A stretch of 64,000 nucleotides of DNA from NCBI RefSeq assembly GCF_002776525.5, contig NC_045441.1, forward strand, positions 88,291,101 to 88,355,100. The letters run 5' to 3'. The position numbers and the translations under genes are program-made. This document shows, piece after piece, positions 38,205 to 48,760 of this stretch. Within the stretch, counting starts at the first letter, position 1, and each line of letters begins with the position of its first letter. The notes under the pieces are model-generated. The model worked only from the letters and a program-made list of their open reading frames with translations, did no database searches and was not told where the DNA came from. This DNA is from Piliocolobus tephrosceles (Eukaryota; Chordata; Mammalia; Primates; Cercopithecidae).

Positions 38205-38410
38205 GTTCTGGAAATAGGTTATGTGGTTTTGCTACAAATCAGCTGTGTGAAATTAATAGTTACTTTACTTTGTCTCTGTCTCTGCTACTTTAGCTACAAA
38301 AGTGGAACAATCATACCATGTATTTCAAGGGGCATTATAAGGATAAAAAAGTAAATATCTACAAAGCACTTAAAAGATTGTTCTTGGCCAATCGCTGCCT
38401 AACAGTTATT
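38205..38410 (+). repeat. MIR-like SINE fragment
   Basis: Sense MIR-like 'tgctacaaatcagctgtgtgaaattaatagttactttactttgtctctg', then 'aagtggaacaatcatacc...ggcattataaggat...acaaagcactta'. Confidence 0.5.
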
Positions 38411-38524
38411 AGCAATAATTATCCTAGAAAACGAATTATTCACATGTTATCTATCATAACAAAGATATACCATAAGTGTACCATAAGTGTATCTGTGGTA
38501 GTAAATTATAATTAACTAAATTTC

Positions 38525-38710
38525 TATAGGTTTTACATATGCTTCCTTATGTTAATACATATTTTTATTTCATTTAATCCTGGAATCGGTAGAGGGTTTC
38601 CATTTCCTAGATAAGAATATTGACACTTCAAAGATATTTTTAAAACTTGTTTTAGAATATACAATCAATAATTTTACCATGAGGCAGAGAATCTAGATTT
38701 CATAATCGAT
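38525..38710 (-). repeat. MIR-like SINE fragment
   Basis: Antisense MIR-like 'ttatttcatttaatcctggaatc', 'tttcctagataagaatattgacacttcaaag', 'gaggcagagaatctagatttc'. It lies about 115 bp from a MIR-like fragment in the opposite orientation. Confidence 0.45.
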
Positions 38711-38869
38711 AAACCATAATATTTTTACTACATGCACCTTAAAGGTTAAGTAATGGGGAAATTCTTAGTCACAGAAAAGCCATATAATGCCTGGTGACCA
38801 ATATCAAAGGTAAGATTTCTGCTACAATAGAGAAGTGCTTGAATGGACACAATAGAAGTTGAAGTCAAT

Positions 38870-39168
38870 GGCCAGGCACAGTGGCTCCTTCCTGTAATCC
38901 CAGCACTTTGAGAGGCCAAGGTGGGCAGATCACTTGAGGTCAGTAGTTAGAGACCAGCCTGGACAACACGGTGAAACACCATCTCTACTGAAACTACAAA
39001 ATTAGCTGGGCAGTGACACATGCCTGTAATCACAGCTACTTGGGAGGCTGAGGCAGGAGAATCACTTGAAGCCAAGAGGCAAAATTTGCAGTGAGGCAAG
39101 ATCGCGCCACTGCACTCCAGCCTGGGTGACACAGCCAGACTCTGTCGCAACAACAACAACAACAAAAA
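38870..39168 (+). repeat. Alu (AluS/J-like), first of a tandem pair
   Basis: Sense Alu from ggccaggcacagtgg with a (CAA)n tail (39148-39165). No target-site copy separates it from the next Alu. Confidence 0.95.
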
Positions 39169-39463
39169 GGCCCAGCACTGTGACTCATGCCTGTAATCCC
39201 AGCACTTTGGGAGGCCGAAGTGGTTGGATCACCTGAGGTCAGGAGTTGGAGACCAGCCTGGCTAACATGGTGAAACCCCGTCTGTAGTAAAAACACAAAA
39301 AATTATCCTGGCATGGTGGCAGGTGCCTGTAATTCCAGCTACTCGGGAGGCTGAGGCAGAAGAATCACTTGAACCCGGGAGGTGGAGGTTGCAGTGAACC
39401 AAGATCATGCCATTGCACTCCAGCCTGGGCAACAGCTACATCTCAAAAAAAAAAAAAAAAAAA
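39169..39463 (+). repeat. Alu (AluS-like), second of a tandem pair
   Basis: Sense Alu from ggcccagcactgtg with a 19-A tail. The direct repeat tgaagtcaatg at 38860-38870 and 39465-39475 encloses both Alus. Confidence 0.95.
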
Positions 39464-41044
39464 GTGAAGTCAATGAGGGCAGAGACAAAGCATTCCTACT
39501 TAGATTCAGTCTGTAGATCAACTTTCTGGGAATATGGTCTAGCTCGATAATAAATATGATCTTTCCTTCTATTTCAGATTCTAGTAGAGATACTCTAGGA
39601 ACAGAGGTTTTAATCAGTAAAGAAATTCTAGCCTAGATACAACTAAAGATCAATCATACAGATTATACATGAATATTAAACTGGATTTTATTTATATAGA
39701 TGGAATAATTTTACTGTTTAATAGGTAAAATGCATTTTTGTCAAAACAATTATTAAGCAATTATAGTTGCTTTGTAGTTGTGGTTGCTGAGATTTTTTTC
39801 CTAAAGTGTGGAGTTTTTGAAAAAATAGTGGTTGTTATTTGAGTAAGTAAAATAACTATAATTAATGATCAAAACATTTTAGTTAGCAACTACATTTTAG
39901 GTTTAAAACTAAATATTATAATTATTATACATCTAAAGCTACTTAAAACTATTAATTAATATAAAAAAGTTAATATACTCAGACCCAAATTTCCTTATAG
40001 GTACACATCTTCCTTAAACTTTTATCTTTCACTGAAGTTCTTCTTTCAATTTATAATAGTAACTTATTTGCAGCAATCTATTGTTTGCTTTATTGAAGGG
40101 AAAGGTAAAATTCTAATGGAATATGGCTGTAAATCATAGCTAAATCTAAAGTAGGGTTAATACATTATAAACAAGGCAGAAAATTATACTTTCTTTTATT
40201 CGTGTGAGTTTATATTTTAAATTCCTCAGCACTTGGTGACAGAGATCAGGGTTACATTTCCTTGCATCTTCCCACAATGTATATTGTTAAATAACTACTT
40301 CTGACAGACTAATTTTATGAAGCTTATAATTAGTAATTGCTTTCATATTCTTTTGAAGATCCAAGGACTCTTAATAGCTTGCAATTTTGAAATAACTATG
40401 GAAAGTAAGGAAATTTCATACAGGTCAGGAAACCAAGTTTAAGCAATTTGATTAGCAGAAGAATGAGGGCTGAGGTTCAATAATTGAATTTATAAAAATA
40501 AGCGAATTCCATATAATAGCATGTAGACACTGCAAAGGAAAAGATATCTTAAAAATCTGGATAATCTCTGTATTTATTTACAAGGATGGAGACAAGGAAT
40601 GAAAGCAGACATAAGTGTAGATGTTCAGAGTGATATGACCTTAAAATTGCACCGTGTTAGAAATGGAAAGTCCTTTGCATAATTAATTTAGAACTTCTTA
40701 CCATGACTACATAAAGTCCATAACTTTTTAAGATTGCTGATAAAACATATGTATGATTTGCTTCATTTTTTTAGCTTTTTTTAAATAGCTTTTTTTAAGC
40801 CATAGCTTTGTTGGAATATCAAAGAGGATTCTGATGCTACAGATGTTGAGAAACATGAGTTAAAGAAGCTAAGTGACTTTACCAAGTTACAGCATGCAAC
40901 ACTTAAAATTCCTATAAACGGCCATAATGCACAAAAAGACCTAATTCTTCCCTTCCCAAGCTATGGCAAATTGTTCTTTGCCTGCTACCAGGCTTGTGTG
41001 TCTCTAAATCGTCCCTGTCAGATTCATCATCATATTGCACCTCT

Positions 41045-41365
41045 TTGATGCTATTGTTCTGCAACTAAAATTATCACTGTGTCACTGGCACCTTCTGAAT
41101 ACAGACTAAATTGCTTATTTTGGCATAGAAAACTCTCCAAAGTTTGGCCCCCACATTTATTTTCCAGCTTCATCTTTTTAGTATATGTATATATTCCTCA
41201 TTGTCCAAACTCAACTTTTATGTTATTCTTCAAGTATGAATTATATTTATTTTCTTTGGAAATTTTGCTGGTGCTATTTTCTCTAGATAGAATAATCTGT
41301 CTCCCTGCTCTCCTCTGCCCTCTCTCTGTGGATTCAACGGGCCTCCTACACTCATATCCAGTCCA
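41045..41365 (+). repeat. L2 LINE fragment
   Basis: L2-like 'catagaaaactctccaaagtttggcccccacatttattttccagcttcatc', then 'ctctagatagaataatctgtctccctgctctcctctgcc'. Confidence 0.5.
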
Positions 41366-41370
41366 CACAG

Positions 41371-41399
41371 ACACACACACCCACACCCACACATACATC
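41371..41399. repeat. CA-rich microsatellite
   Basis: Imperfect (CA)n with CCCACA interruptions. Confidence 0.85.
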
Positions 41400-41503
41400 T
41401 TTCTAAAAAATACATTTTTCAAGAACTCAATCAAATAAAGGTATTATTTATATACTAAAACAGAACATTCACTCTACTCATATTGAACTCTTATGGTTTC
41501 CAG

Positions 41504-41610
41504 TTTCTACTATTTTAGTGTGTTATGAATACTCAAAAATAAAATAGTTTTAGTGTATTATAAATATACTAAAATAAAATTGTTTCTACTATTTTAGTGT
41601 GTTATTTTGT
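41504..41610. repeat. Imperfect ~40-bp tandem repeat, about 2.7 copies
   Basis: TTTCTACTATTTTAGTGTG occurs at 41504 and again at 41583. A shorter intermediate copy of the TTTTAGTGT(A/G)TTA core lies at 41548. Confidence 0.85.
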
Positions 41611-41644
41611 GTAAATAATATTATGTTTGTGAATCCTGCATTTT

Positions 41645-41830
41645 TTATAGTGGTTAAAACCATGTTTTTGGAAAAAGATGTTATCAAGTTCTTATTCCCT
41701 CCATTATTAGCTTTGTGATTTGTTATTATATGCAAAATGTCTCAGTTTTCTCATCTGCAAAGCAGGTATTATAATAGTAGGGTTGTCATGAAGATTAAGT
41801 GAAATAATATGTACATGAAGTTTTAAGGCA
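41645..41830 (+). repeat. MIR SINE
   Basis: Sense MIR features: 'tagtggttaaaaccatg', 'gctttgtgatttgtta', 'tctcagttttctcatctgcaaagcaggtattataatagtagggttgtcatgaagattaagtgaaat'. Confidence 0.65.
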
Positions 41831-41997
41831 ATGTTAACAAATGAAAATAGCTAAGAAATAATTTATAAACTCTGTAATAGTGTATGTAATGTATTATTGT
41901 TACATAATTTTTGTTGTACTCTGTGGTGTACTCCTTGAGATTCACAACTACATCTTCCACCTCCATATTCCAAATACCTATATAAACCTTACATAGA

Positions 41998-42295
41998 GGC
42001 CGGGCGCGGTGGCTCAAGCCTGTAATCCCAGCACTTTGGGAGGCCGAGACGGGTGGATCACGAGGTCAGGAGATCGAGACCATCCTGGCTAACACGGTGA
42101 AACCCCGTCTCTACTAAAAAATACAAAAAACTTGCCGGGCGAGGTGGCGGCGCCTGTAGTCCCAGCTACCCGGGAGGCTGAGGCAGGAGAATGGCGTGAA
42201 CCCGGGAGGCGGAGCTTGCAGTGAGCTGAGATCCGGCCACAGCACTCCAGCCTGGGTGACAGAGCAAGACTCTGTCTCAAAAAAAAAAAAAAAAG
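41998..42295 (+). repeat. AluY-like (Old World monkey type), young, with target-site duplication
   Basis: Near-consensus sense Alu with ggctcaagcctg, gagacgggtggatcacg and agatccggccac variants and a 16-A tail. Perfect 14-bp target-site duplication aaaccttacataga at 41984-41997 and 42296-42309. Confidence 0.98.
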
Positions 42296-43045
42296 AAACC
42301 TTACATAGAAACAACTCGATATGTATCTACTGAATCATCAATATTTATATTAGTGCTTCAAAGACTTACATAAATTAATAAAGCCTCACAAACAAATACA
42401 ATGGTGAAAATATCAGAAATCAATTATATATTTCCATAAACAGAAAATTACATTTCACAAACCCAAGCAGTTTCTCCAGTTTGCTCCTCCACTTGCCTAC
42501 ATCCCAGAGCTGCAAGCAGTAATTTCCACTGAGCAAAAGCAGTCAGGAAAAAAACTACTGGAATGATGGGATACACAGGAGAGACATTACATTAATCAGA
42601 AATAAGTTTATGTTCCACAAATAAATAATTTGATAATTTACCTATCAGTGAGGTTGACCCTTTTGAGAGGGGTAACATTTATTGATTAGCTTAATATAAA
42701 AATCAGGTGAAGAATTACAAGGCCCAATGAAAATTAAAGAGGAGCAAGATTAGCATAAAGATAAAGGGACTTTAAACTATAGGTTTTACTTTTTAATCTT
42801 TTGTAACAAGAGTAGACTAATATTTGAAGTCTTTAAGCATCAATAATATATTAATAATAACACATGTACCACCAAGACAATAAAGAGTATCATATTTCCC
42901 AAAACTCGCTTTAAAACTTGGTAATATTTGAATTTTGTAGGCTAACATCTCCCACACAATTGTGTTCACATCTGTGTCAGATCCTTAACTTATTACTCCT
43001 GAAGGCGAAATTATTAGCTCCTGGGATGTGTCTTTGCTACTCTTT

Positions 43046-43341
43046 TTTTTTTTTTTTTTTTGAGGCGGAGTCTCGCTCTGTCGCCAGGACTGGAGTGCAG
43101 TGGCCGGATCTCAGCTCACTGCAAGCTCTGCCTCCCGGGTTTATGCCATTCTCCTGCCTCAGCCTCCGGAGTAGCTGGGACTACAGGCGCCCGCCACCTC
43201 GCCCGGCTAGTTTTTGTATTTTTAGTAGAGACGGGGTTTCACCGTGTTAGCCAGGATGGTCTCGATCTCCTGACCTCGTGATCCGCCCGTCTCGGCCTCC
43301 CAAAGTGCTGGGATTACAGGCTTGAGCCACCGCGCCCGGCC
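43046..43341 (-). repeat. AluY-like (Old World monkey type), young, antisense, with target-site duplication
   Basis: Near-consensus antisense Alu with an uninterrupted T tail. Perfect 13-bp target-site duplication tttgctactcttt at 43033-43045 and 43343-43355. It lies in opposite orientation to the AluY 751 bp upstream. Confidence 0.98.
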
Positions 43342-43994
43342 TTTTGCTACTCTTTGTATGTAGTTTTTCCATAGTCTCTTCCATCCAGTTACTAATTTTT
43401 TCACTCATTCATTGATTCTTTTATGAGCTTTAACTCAGTGCAAAGCTCTATATTTACATTTGAAAGAAATGCAGTTAGATTTGTCCCTCACCTTTAAAAA
43501 AAATTAATTTGAAAAAAAGGAATACATGCATCACCGAATATCAAGTTTGAAGTTTAAAGAAAATAACAGAAGAAAGATGTGAATAGATTGCTATGCAAGT
43601 TCCAGAGATAATACATTTTTCTCTGCTGGGGAAAATAAATGGACATTTAATGTACTGTGCATCATGGCCTAATCTTTACATAATAGGTAAAATTTGTACC
43701 TGCTTAGATTAGGGAAAAGTGACTCCAAGTACATGAAGAATGACATATAGGAAAAATAGAGTGAGTATTTGTTCATCTGTACTACCATTAAATACCACTT
43801 AGCATAACTCCTGGCCTAAAAAAACAATTAACCCAAAAACTAAACTGATGTTTTCAGTGTGATCCCTCCTTGTAGATCTCATGGACTTTTTCTACTACGA
43901 TTGTGATCTGATGTCAAAATTTCTCTTCCTGGAGGTCCTCTGACTGCGGACTCTCTATTGTGTGCTGTTAAGGGCATAGGATTCAGGATTTGGA

Positions 43995-44170
43995 CACGTG
44001 TTGTTCAATGGAAATGTTCTGTATTTGCCTTTATCCATCATAGAAGCCACTAGCTGCATGTGACCACTGACATCTTGAAATGTGACTCATGAAGCTGGAG
44101 AATGGAATTTTTCCTTTTGATTAAAGTTAAATAACCACAAGCAACTTGTGACTGTAGTATTGTACAGTGT
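43995..44170 (+). mobile_element. hAT-Charlie (MER33-like) fragment
   Basis: Resembles 'gttcaatggaaatgttctgtattt...gaagccactagctgcatgtgaccactga...ttgaaatgtgactcatg...ggaatttttcctttt', the pattern of the MER33-type family. Diverged and without coding. Confidence 0.55.
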
Positions 44171-44389
44171 ATATCTAAAGTTGCCTTTTAAGGAAAAGTA
44201 AATTATGGATAAATTTGATCTGCAGAAGGATCTCTTTTGGTCAAAGTGCAATATGTCACAATATTTCCTCTGAGATCTTATTACACTCTTTATTTGCTGA
44301 AGCCAGTAGTTTCACCCTATATAGCTATTGCCTGTATACTATTGTTAATTCAAGTATGTGCAAAGGAAGGCTAACCAATTATATCAGCA

Positions 44390-44560
44390 GGAATCTCTGA
44401 AGACTTCCAGGAAGTGACTTTTGAATTTAATCTCAAAGGAAAAGAAGGTCACCCTCAGGTTGGGGGCTGAGGATGAGTAAGAGCAGAATGAAGGGGTCTC
44501 AGGCAGAGACGATAAAAGGATGGCATGACCAGGGGAATATTCAATAATTTAGTATAACTG
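44390..44560. repeat. Ancient repeat remnant, family uncertain
   Basis: The passage 'gacttccaggaagtgacttttgaatttaatctcaaagga...ctcaggcagagacgataaaaggatggcatg' looks like a recurrent ancient mammalian interspersed repeat ('ttcctggaggaggtgacatttgagctgagtcttgaagg'). I cannot name the family. Confidence 0.35.
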
Positions 44561-45894
44561 GCATACAAAGTGTCTTTTGTGAGAAACAGAAAGGCAGGAA
44601 ATGCAATTTGAAAAAAAAGATAATACACATTCTTTCAATACTGTCCAACTATTAGTTTTCACATAATGTTATGCAATTTCCCACCTAAAATATTTATCCT
44701 ATCACATATATAAAGGTTTCCTTTCTTTTCCTTTCCTTTCTTTTTCTTTTACAAACATCATTTACGTTTTAATCATTAAATAAAACAGCTAAAATTACAA
44801 CTTTGTTACCTAAATTTATGACTTGGACAAGATTGAGATTTAGGAAATTTATTGCCATGAAGTCACCAATGGTTTATAATTTATAAGACTTTGGATTAGA
44901 CATTAGCACAGTTATTATTTCCTCTAATGCCTTACCTCACCACAGTCTAATAACATTCAGGAAATCCAAAAGACAAAGGGGAGAGAGTGGTCTTGAAAGC
45001 TAAAAACAGTCGTTGAAAACTGATGCAATCGTGTAATAAAATATAGCACAAAAACTTATATGATATGCTCATAGCATCTGCTAAAGCAATTAGAATTCGT
45101 GTAGCTAAAGTTTTATCCATGTATTTCTACAGTGAAAACTCTTTCAACCCAAGTAAGACATATAAGCTATACAGTTTAATTGTATACATTGGTCTTAGAA
45201 TTTTCAGTCTTATTACTTGCATATGTGATCTATTTTACACTCTTCCAAAACAGAAATCCACTGGGTAGCAATCAGATTTTGAAAGTCTTTCCAAGTAAAG
45301 CCAGATAGTGGTCTCTGTGATATTTTTCATATGATAACAAAGGGTGTTAATATGCAATTATATGAACACTGTTCGTTCATGATAATTCAATACCTTCACA
45401 CATCTAAATTAAGGTCTTGCTCATTAGATAACAGAAACAGCAATATTAGTGTCTCTTTGTATCAATGACATTAAATTTGTCAGATATATTAAAGAGGACA
45501 CTGTTTTAATTGATGATTTTCACACGCATTCTATGTAATAATGTTGTAAATGTTAGAGATTCTCAACAAAATATTTTAATGAATTGGCAGTTATATTCCT
45601 TTTGAAATAATGTCACATATTAGAAAAATAATGTACTTTTTCTAATTAAATTATTTTTTTCATGAAATGTTTTCAATTAGCTTCTCATCTACCTATAAGA
45701 AAGAAGAATTTTCAATGCATTGTGAAAGGTCAAAATATTTATGTATATTTCAAACATGCCTTATAATTAAGACTGATAAAAATATAGACTGACATTTCCA
45801 CTGTGACAGAAGATATTTCAATCATAGTAGGACAGAATAAGTTTACTGTAATGACTATAACCAATGGTTAAGGAAAATTAATAAATCTGTTTCA

Positions 45895-46095
45895 AGGACA
45901 TACTAAATATTTTGTAGACATTATTACAAGAAGTCTTCACTTCAACTATGGGATTTTCTTATCTGCTTATTACAGGAGTCTGAGTTTCAGAAGGGTGTAG
46001 GAACTTGCCTGAGGCACAGAGCTAATAAAAGGCATAGCCAGAGATAACACCCAGTTCTGCCCGATTTCAACATCCTTAAAGTCCATTATTACATG
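45895..46095 (-). repeat. MIR SINE
   Basis: Antisense MIR: 'gagtctgagtttcagaagggtgtaggaacttgcctgaggcacagagctaataaaaggcatagcc', then 'acccagttctgcccgatttc'. Confidence 0.7.
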
Positions 46096-47139
46096 TAATG
46101 GGCATGAATTTTACACTACAAACATGTGTAAGAAACGTCATTTTATCTCCCTATCCAAAACTCAAATTATATTTATTTCAGATCCTCATCTCACTAGACT
46201 GGAAAGGAAATTCAATTTATTTTGATTCTCTATGGAATCATATAAGAATATAGAAGATTTACAGGGTAGATTCCCAGAAATTTGGGTAGGAGTTACATTA
46301 AAAGGAAACATATTATGTATCAGTAAAAGAGGTGACTAACTTAGTATTTATTTATGGGGTCGAACAAAAAGGAGGAAAGGAAAGGGATGCCAGCTTTGAA
46401 CACATTACCTGACACCATGACGAAGGATAGTTTTTCATCTTCTCTTGAACCATAACTGACATGCTTAACCTCTCTTCCTATGAGGTCTAATCCTTTACCT
46501 TGTAAATCAAATACTGCATGAAATTGGAAGTACTTCTCATCTACCTTGGCATTGTCTGATTAACTTGGACATATGATCCCAGACATAAAGTATTTTATGC
46601 TTTGAGGAGATAGCACCTCTGTCTATATCAGTAGTGTAAAATATCTTATCGAGTACAAGAAAAGATAATATTTATAGCAATAATTTCTACCACACTACCT
46701 CTTCGTTGTGCTGCTTCTTTTAATCTGTAATATATAGTCACATATACAAACTTTAATATTTTGTTTGAACTGTGACAATAGGGTATAGGTCTTTTATTAT
46801 GTTTCCTTTTTACTATTTCCTAATTTTTAATCAAAACACACATATATCTGGGTATTTCTTTAATGATTCTTCTAAGTTTTTGAATAGAATATGTTGTTTC
46901 ATATAATTTTAATATTTAAATGCCTACGATAAATTTGTATTTGTGAAAAAGTTTGGAATTTAGTGATTTATATAAATGTCTTAATGTAATATTTCTTTCA
47001 TATTATGTTAGGAAAGTAGAAAATAATGGCAACAACCTGTGTTAATTTCCATATTATTTTGTTATACTGGTAATAGTAACATCATTAAGATAATAGAAAT
47101 GAAAAGCATTTTTAAAAATTTGCTGCTTTTAAAATGGTT

Positions 47140-47290
47140 CAAATAAATTATACAACCCTCCCAATTAACTTGTGAGGTTAAATATCCTTATCTGTGCTGA
47201 CATTTTAGGACTAGAGGCTCAGAGATATGAAACAGTGACCAGAAAACCAGAGATAAGTCTGGTGCCTGGCTCATTGCATTTTCCACTGTA
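47140..47290 (-). repeat. MIR SINE fragment
   Basis: Antisense MIR: 'tgtgaggttaaatatccttatctgtgctgacattttaggactagaggctcagagata', then 'gtgcctggctc'. Confidence 0.5.
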
Positions 47291-48666
47291 ACTTAGCACA
47301 ATTCTGTGAAAGCCCATAAATTATTTCACAGTATAGATTTTAGAACTAAGCTAAAGAAATACCATTGGTACGGGACAGCTAATTGCCAAATACAGAACAA
47401 ATGCAAAGAAAGAAGAATAGAATTGGTAATTCTCATTCACAGTAATAAAAACAGAACACTTGGAATTTCTTCCTTTTTTAACTTTTATCCTTAATTCAAA
47501 TGAGTTTTAAGAGTAATAATTTGAAACCCTGCCATTAGTTCCATCAGAAATATTAAATGTTAAATAAAACGATCCTTACTGATCATAAAATGGACATCAT
47601 TTACTATCCCAAGATGGTAGAAAATACATTTATGTGAATAGCAGAGAAATTGCCAAAAAATAAAAAGCTATTTTATTTCAGTCTGTGGACAACTTAATGT
47701 GCTACTGGAAAAAGCATACATATTCTTATCTAATTAATTCCCAGGGCACTTGGTTCTTAAAAGAATGCTCAGAAATGTCCCCAGATTTACTCCACTGTCA
47801 CAAATAGATTGCAGTAGGTAGATACATTCTGACAACAGGGTCTCAAGCATGAATTAGTTATCTCCTGATGAAGATTTTTGATGTCACGCTTTCCTGCACA
47901 TATTCTACCTTGAGACATGTGTATAGTTTTTATATGTAGTCAAAAGTTTATTCCTGTTTCTGAGTACTTAGGGACCCAACAGAGCAGGCTTTCCCGTGGT
48001 AATAATGTGCTTGTTATTCCAATGACAGCACCTCCAGGCACACTGCTCTCCTAACCTGGGATATTTCCCTCTTAGAGAAGTGAATGAGGCATTTCAGGCA
48101 CTTCACCTGCTACTGATGTAACTTAAAAATACACAAGAAGCATGTAGCCACCAAAGATGTACAAAGGACATAGTGGGGAAAATAAATTTGATGGCTATTT
48201 AGCATGTCTTCTGGAAAGTACATACAGAGAAGCTTGTGTAATTTATTCTAGACAACTAGCGTAGTGAATTGCTATTTTTCTCTTCTACAAAGGAAGGAAA
48301 TGAGTCATTTTATTTAAGTTTAACATTCTTTCCTCAAAAGCCATTATGATAGATCTTAACATACCTGTGTGATAAAATAATCACTCTCCTCCTATCATGA
48401 CACATCCTGTTCTTTATCGTTCATTTACACATTATTACTTGCAATGTGCTAATTGCTACTAAATATCATTAAGCTAAGTAGATATTTGGCTAGTATTACC
48501 TACCTTCAATACACTTGATTTTTTTGCCATCTCAGAAGTTTGAACAAATAAAAATAACTCTTGTGTTGGACATGAATACTTGACATCTCTGATTAACTGA
48601 TATGTTAAAAACACTCCTTTTTATATATAAAGGAAACCCTTTTCTCTCTTTTTTTTAAATCTACAG

Positions 48667-48760
48667 GACAATATTTTTAAGCTGGAGAACTCACATTTTG
48701 AAAACGGCCGTGGGAAGAGTCCATATGACCCTAAGCTGCTGACAGCATCTCTTTTAATAG
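48667..48760 (+). CDS. SEMA3A: SEMA3A internal coding exon (sema domain, residues ~152-182)
   Basis: This exon encodes 31 whole codons, DNIFKLENSHFENGRGK then SPYDPKLLTASLLI, plus the first base of the Asp codon completed by the next exon. It continues the semaphorin-3A sema domain directly from the HHPE end of the exon at 4762-4881. The GRGKSPYDP stretch is a hallmark of class 3 semaphorins, where it lies in a loop between propeller strands. It has no cysteine and no N-glycosylation sequon. The acceptor is a strong T-rich tract ending aaatctacag. The donor, ATAG|gtgcgt, is weaker than consensus because +4 is C. Length is 94 bp, phase 0 to 1, so skipping this exon alone would shift the frame. 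It sits 43,785 bp after the previous exon and 8,003 bp before the next. Confidence 0.97.

Larger units (their letters stand above)
4882..48666 (+). other. SEMA3A: SEMA3A intron, 43.8 kb, repeat-rich
   Basis: Complete GT-AG intron (gtaaag...ctacag) in phase 0. It contains 11 of the 13 Alus, all three L1 tails, two fossil DNA-transposon-like copies besides the MER2-like one, several MIR/L2 fragments and both assembly gaps. Long stretches without any repeat I recognise are 4882-6300, 7250-8780, 9180-11040, 11340-12760, 13860-15090, 16650-17920, 18110-20100, 22020-24240, 29335-31180, 31225-32590, 33265-38200, 39480-41040, 42310-43030 and 44520-48660. In these I see only AT-rich unique sequence with short homopolymers. 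Confidence 0.9.

Noticed and set aside
41079..41438. 119-codon open frame on the + strand
   Set aside because: It overlaps an L2-like fossil and a CA repeat (giving a Thr-His run). No protein domain, and it sits inside an intron.
42918..43250. 110-codon open frame and similar frames in other Alus (6388, 26274, 28735, 29062, 39036)
   Set aside because: These are the well-known spurious reading frames of antisense Alu sequence, not genes.
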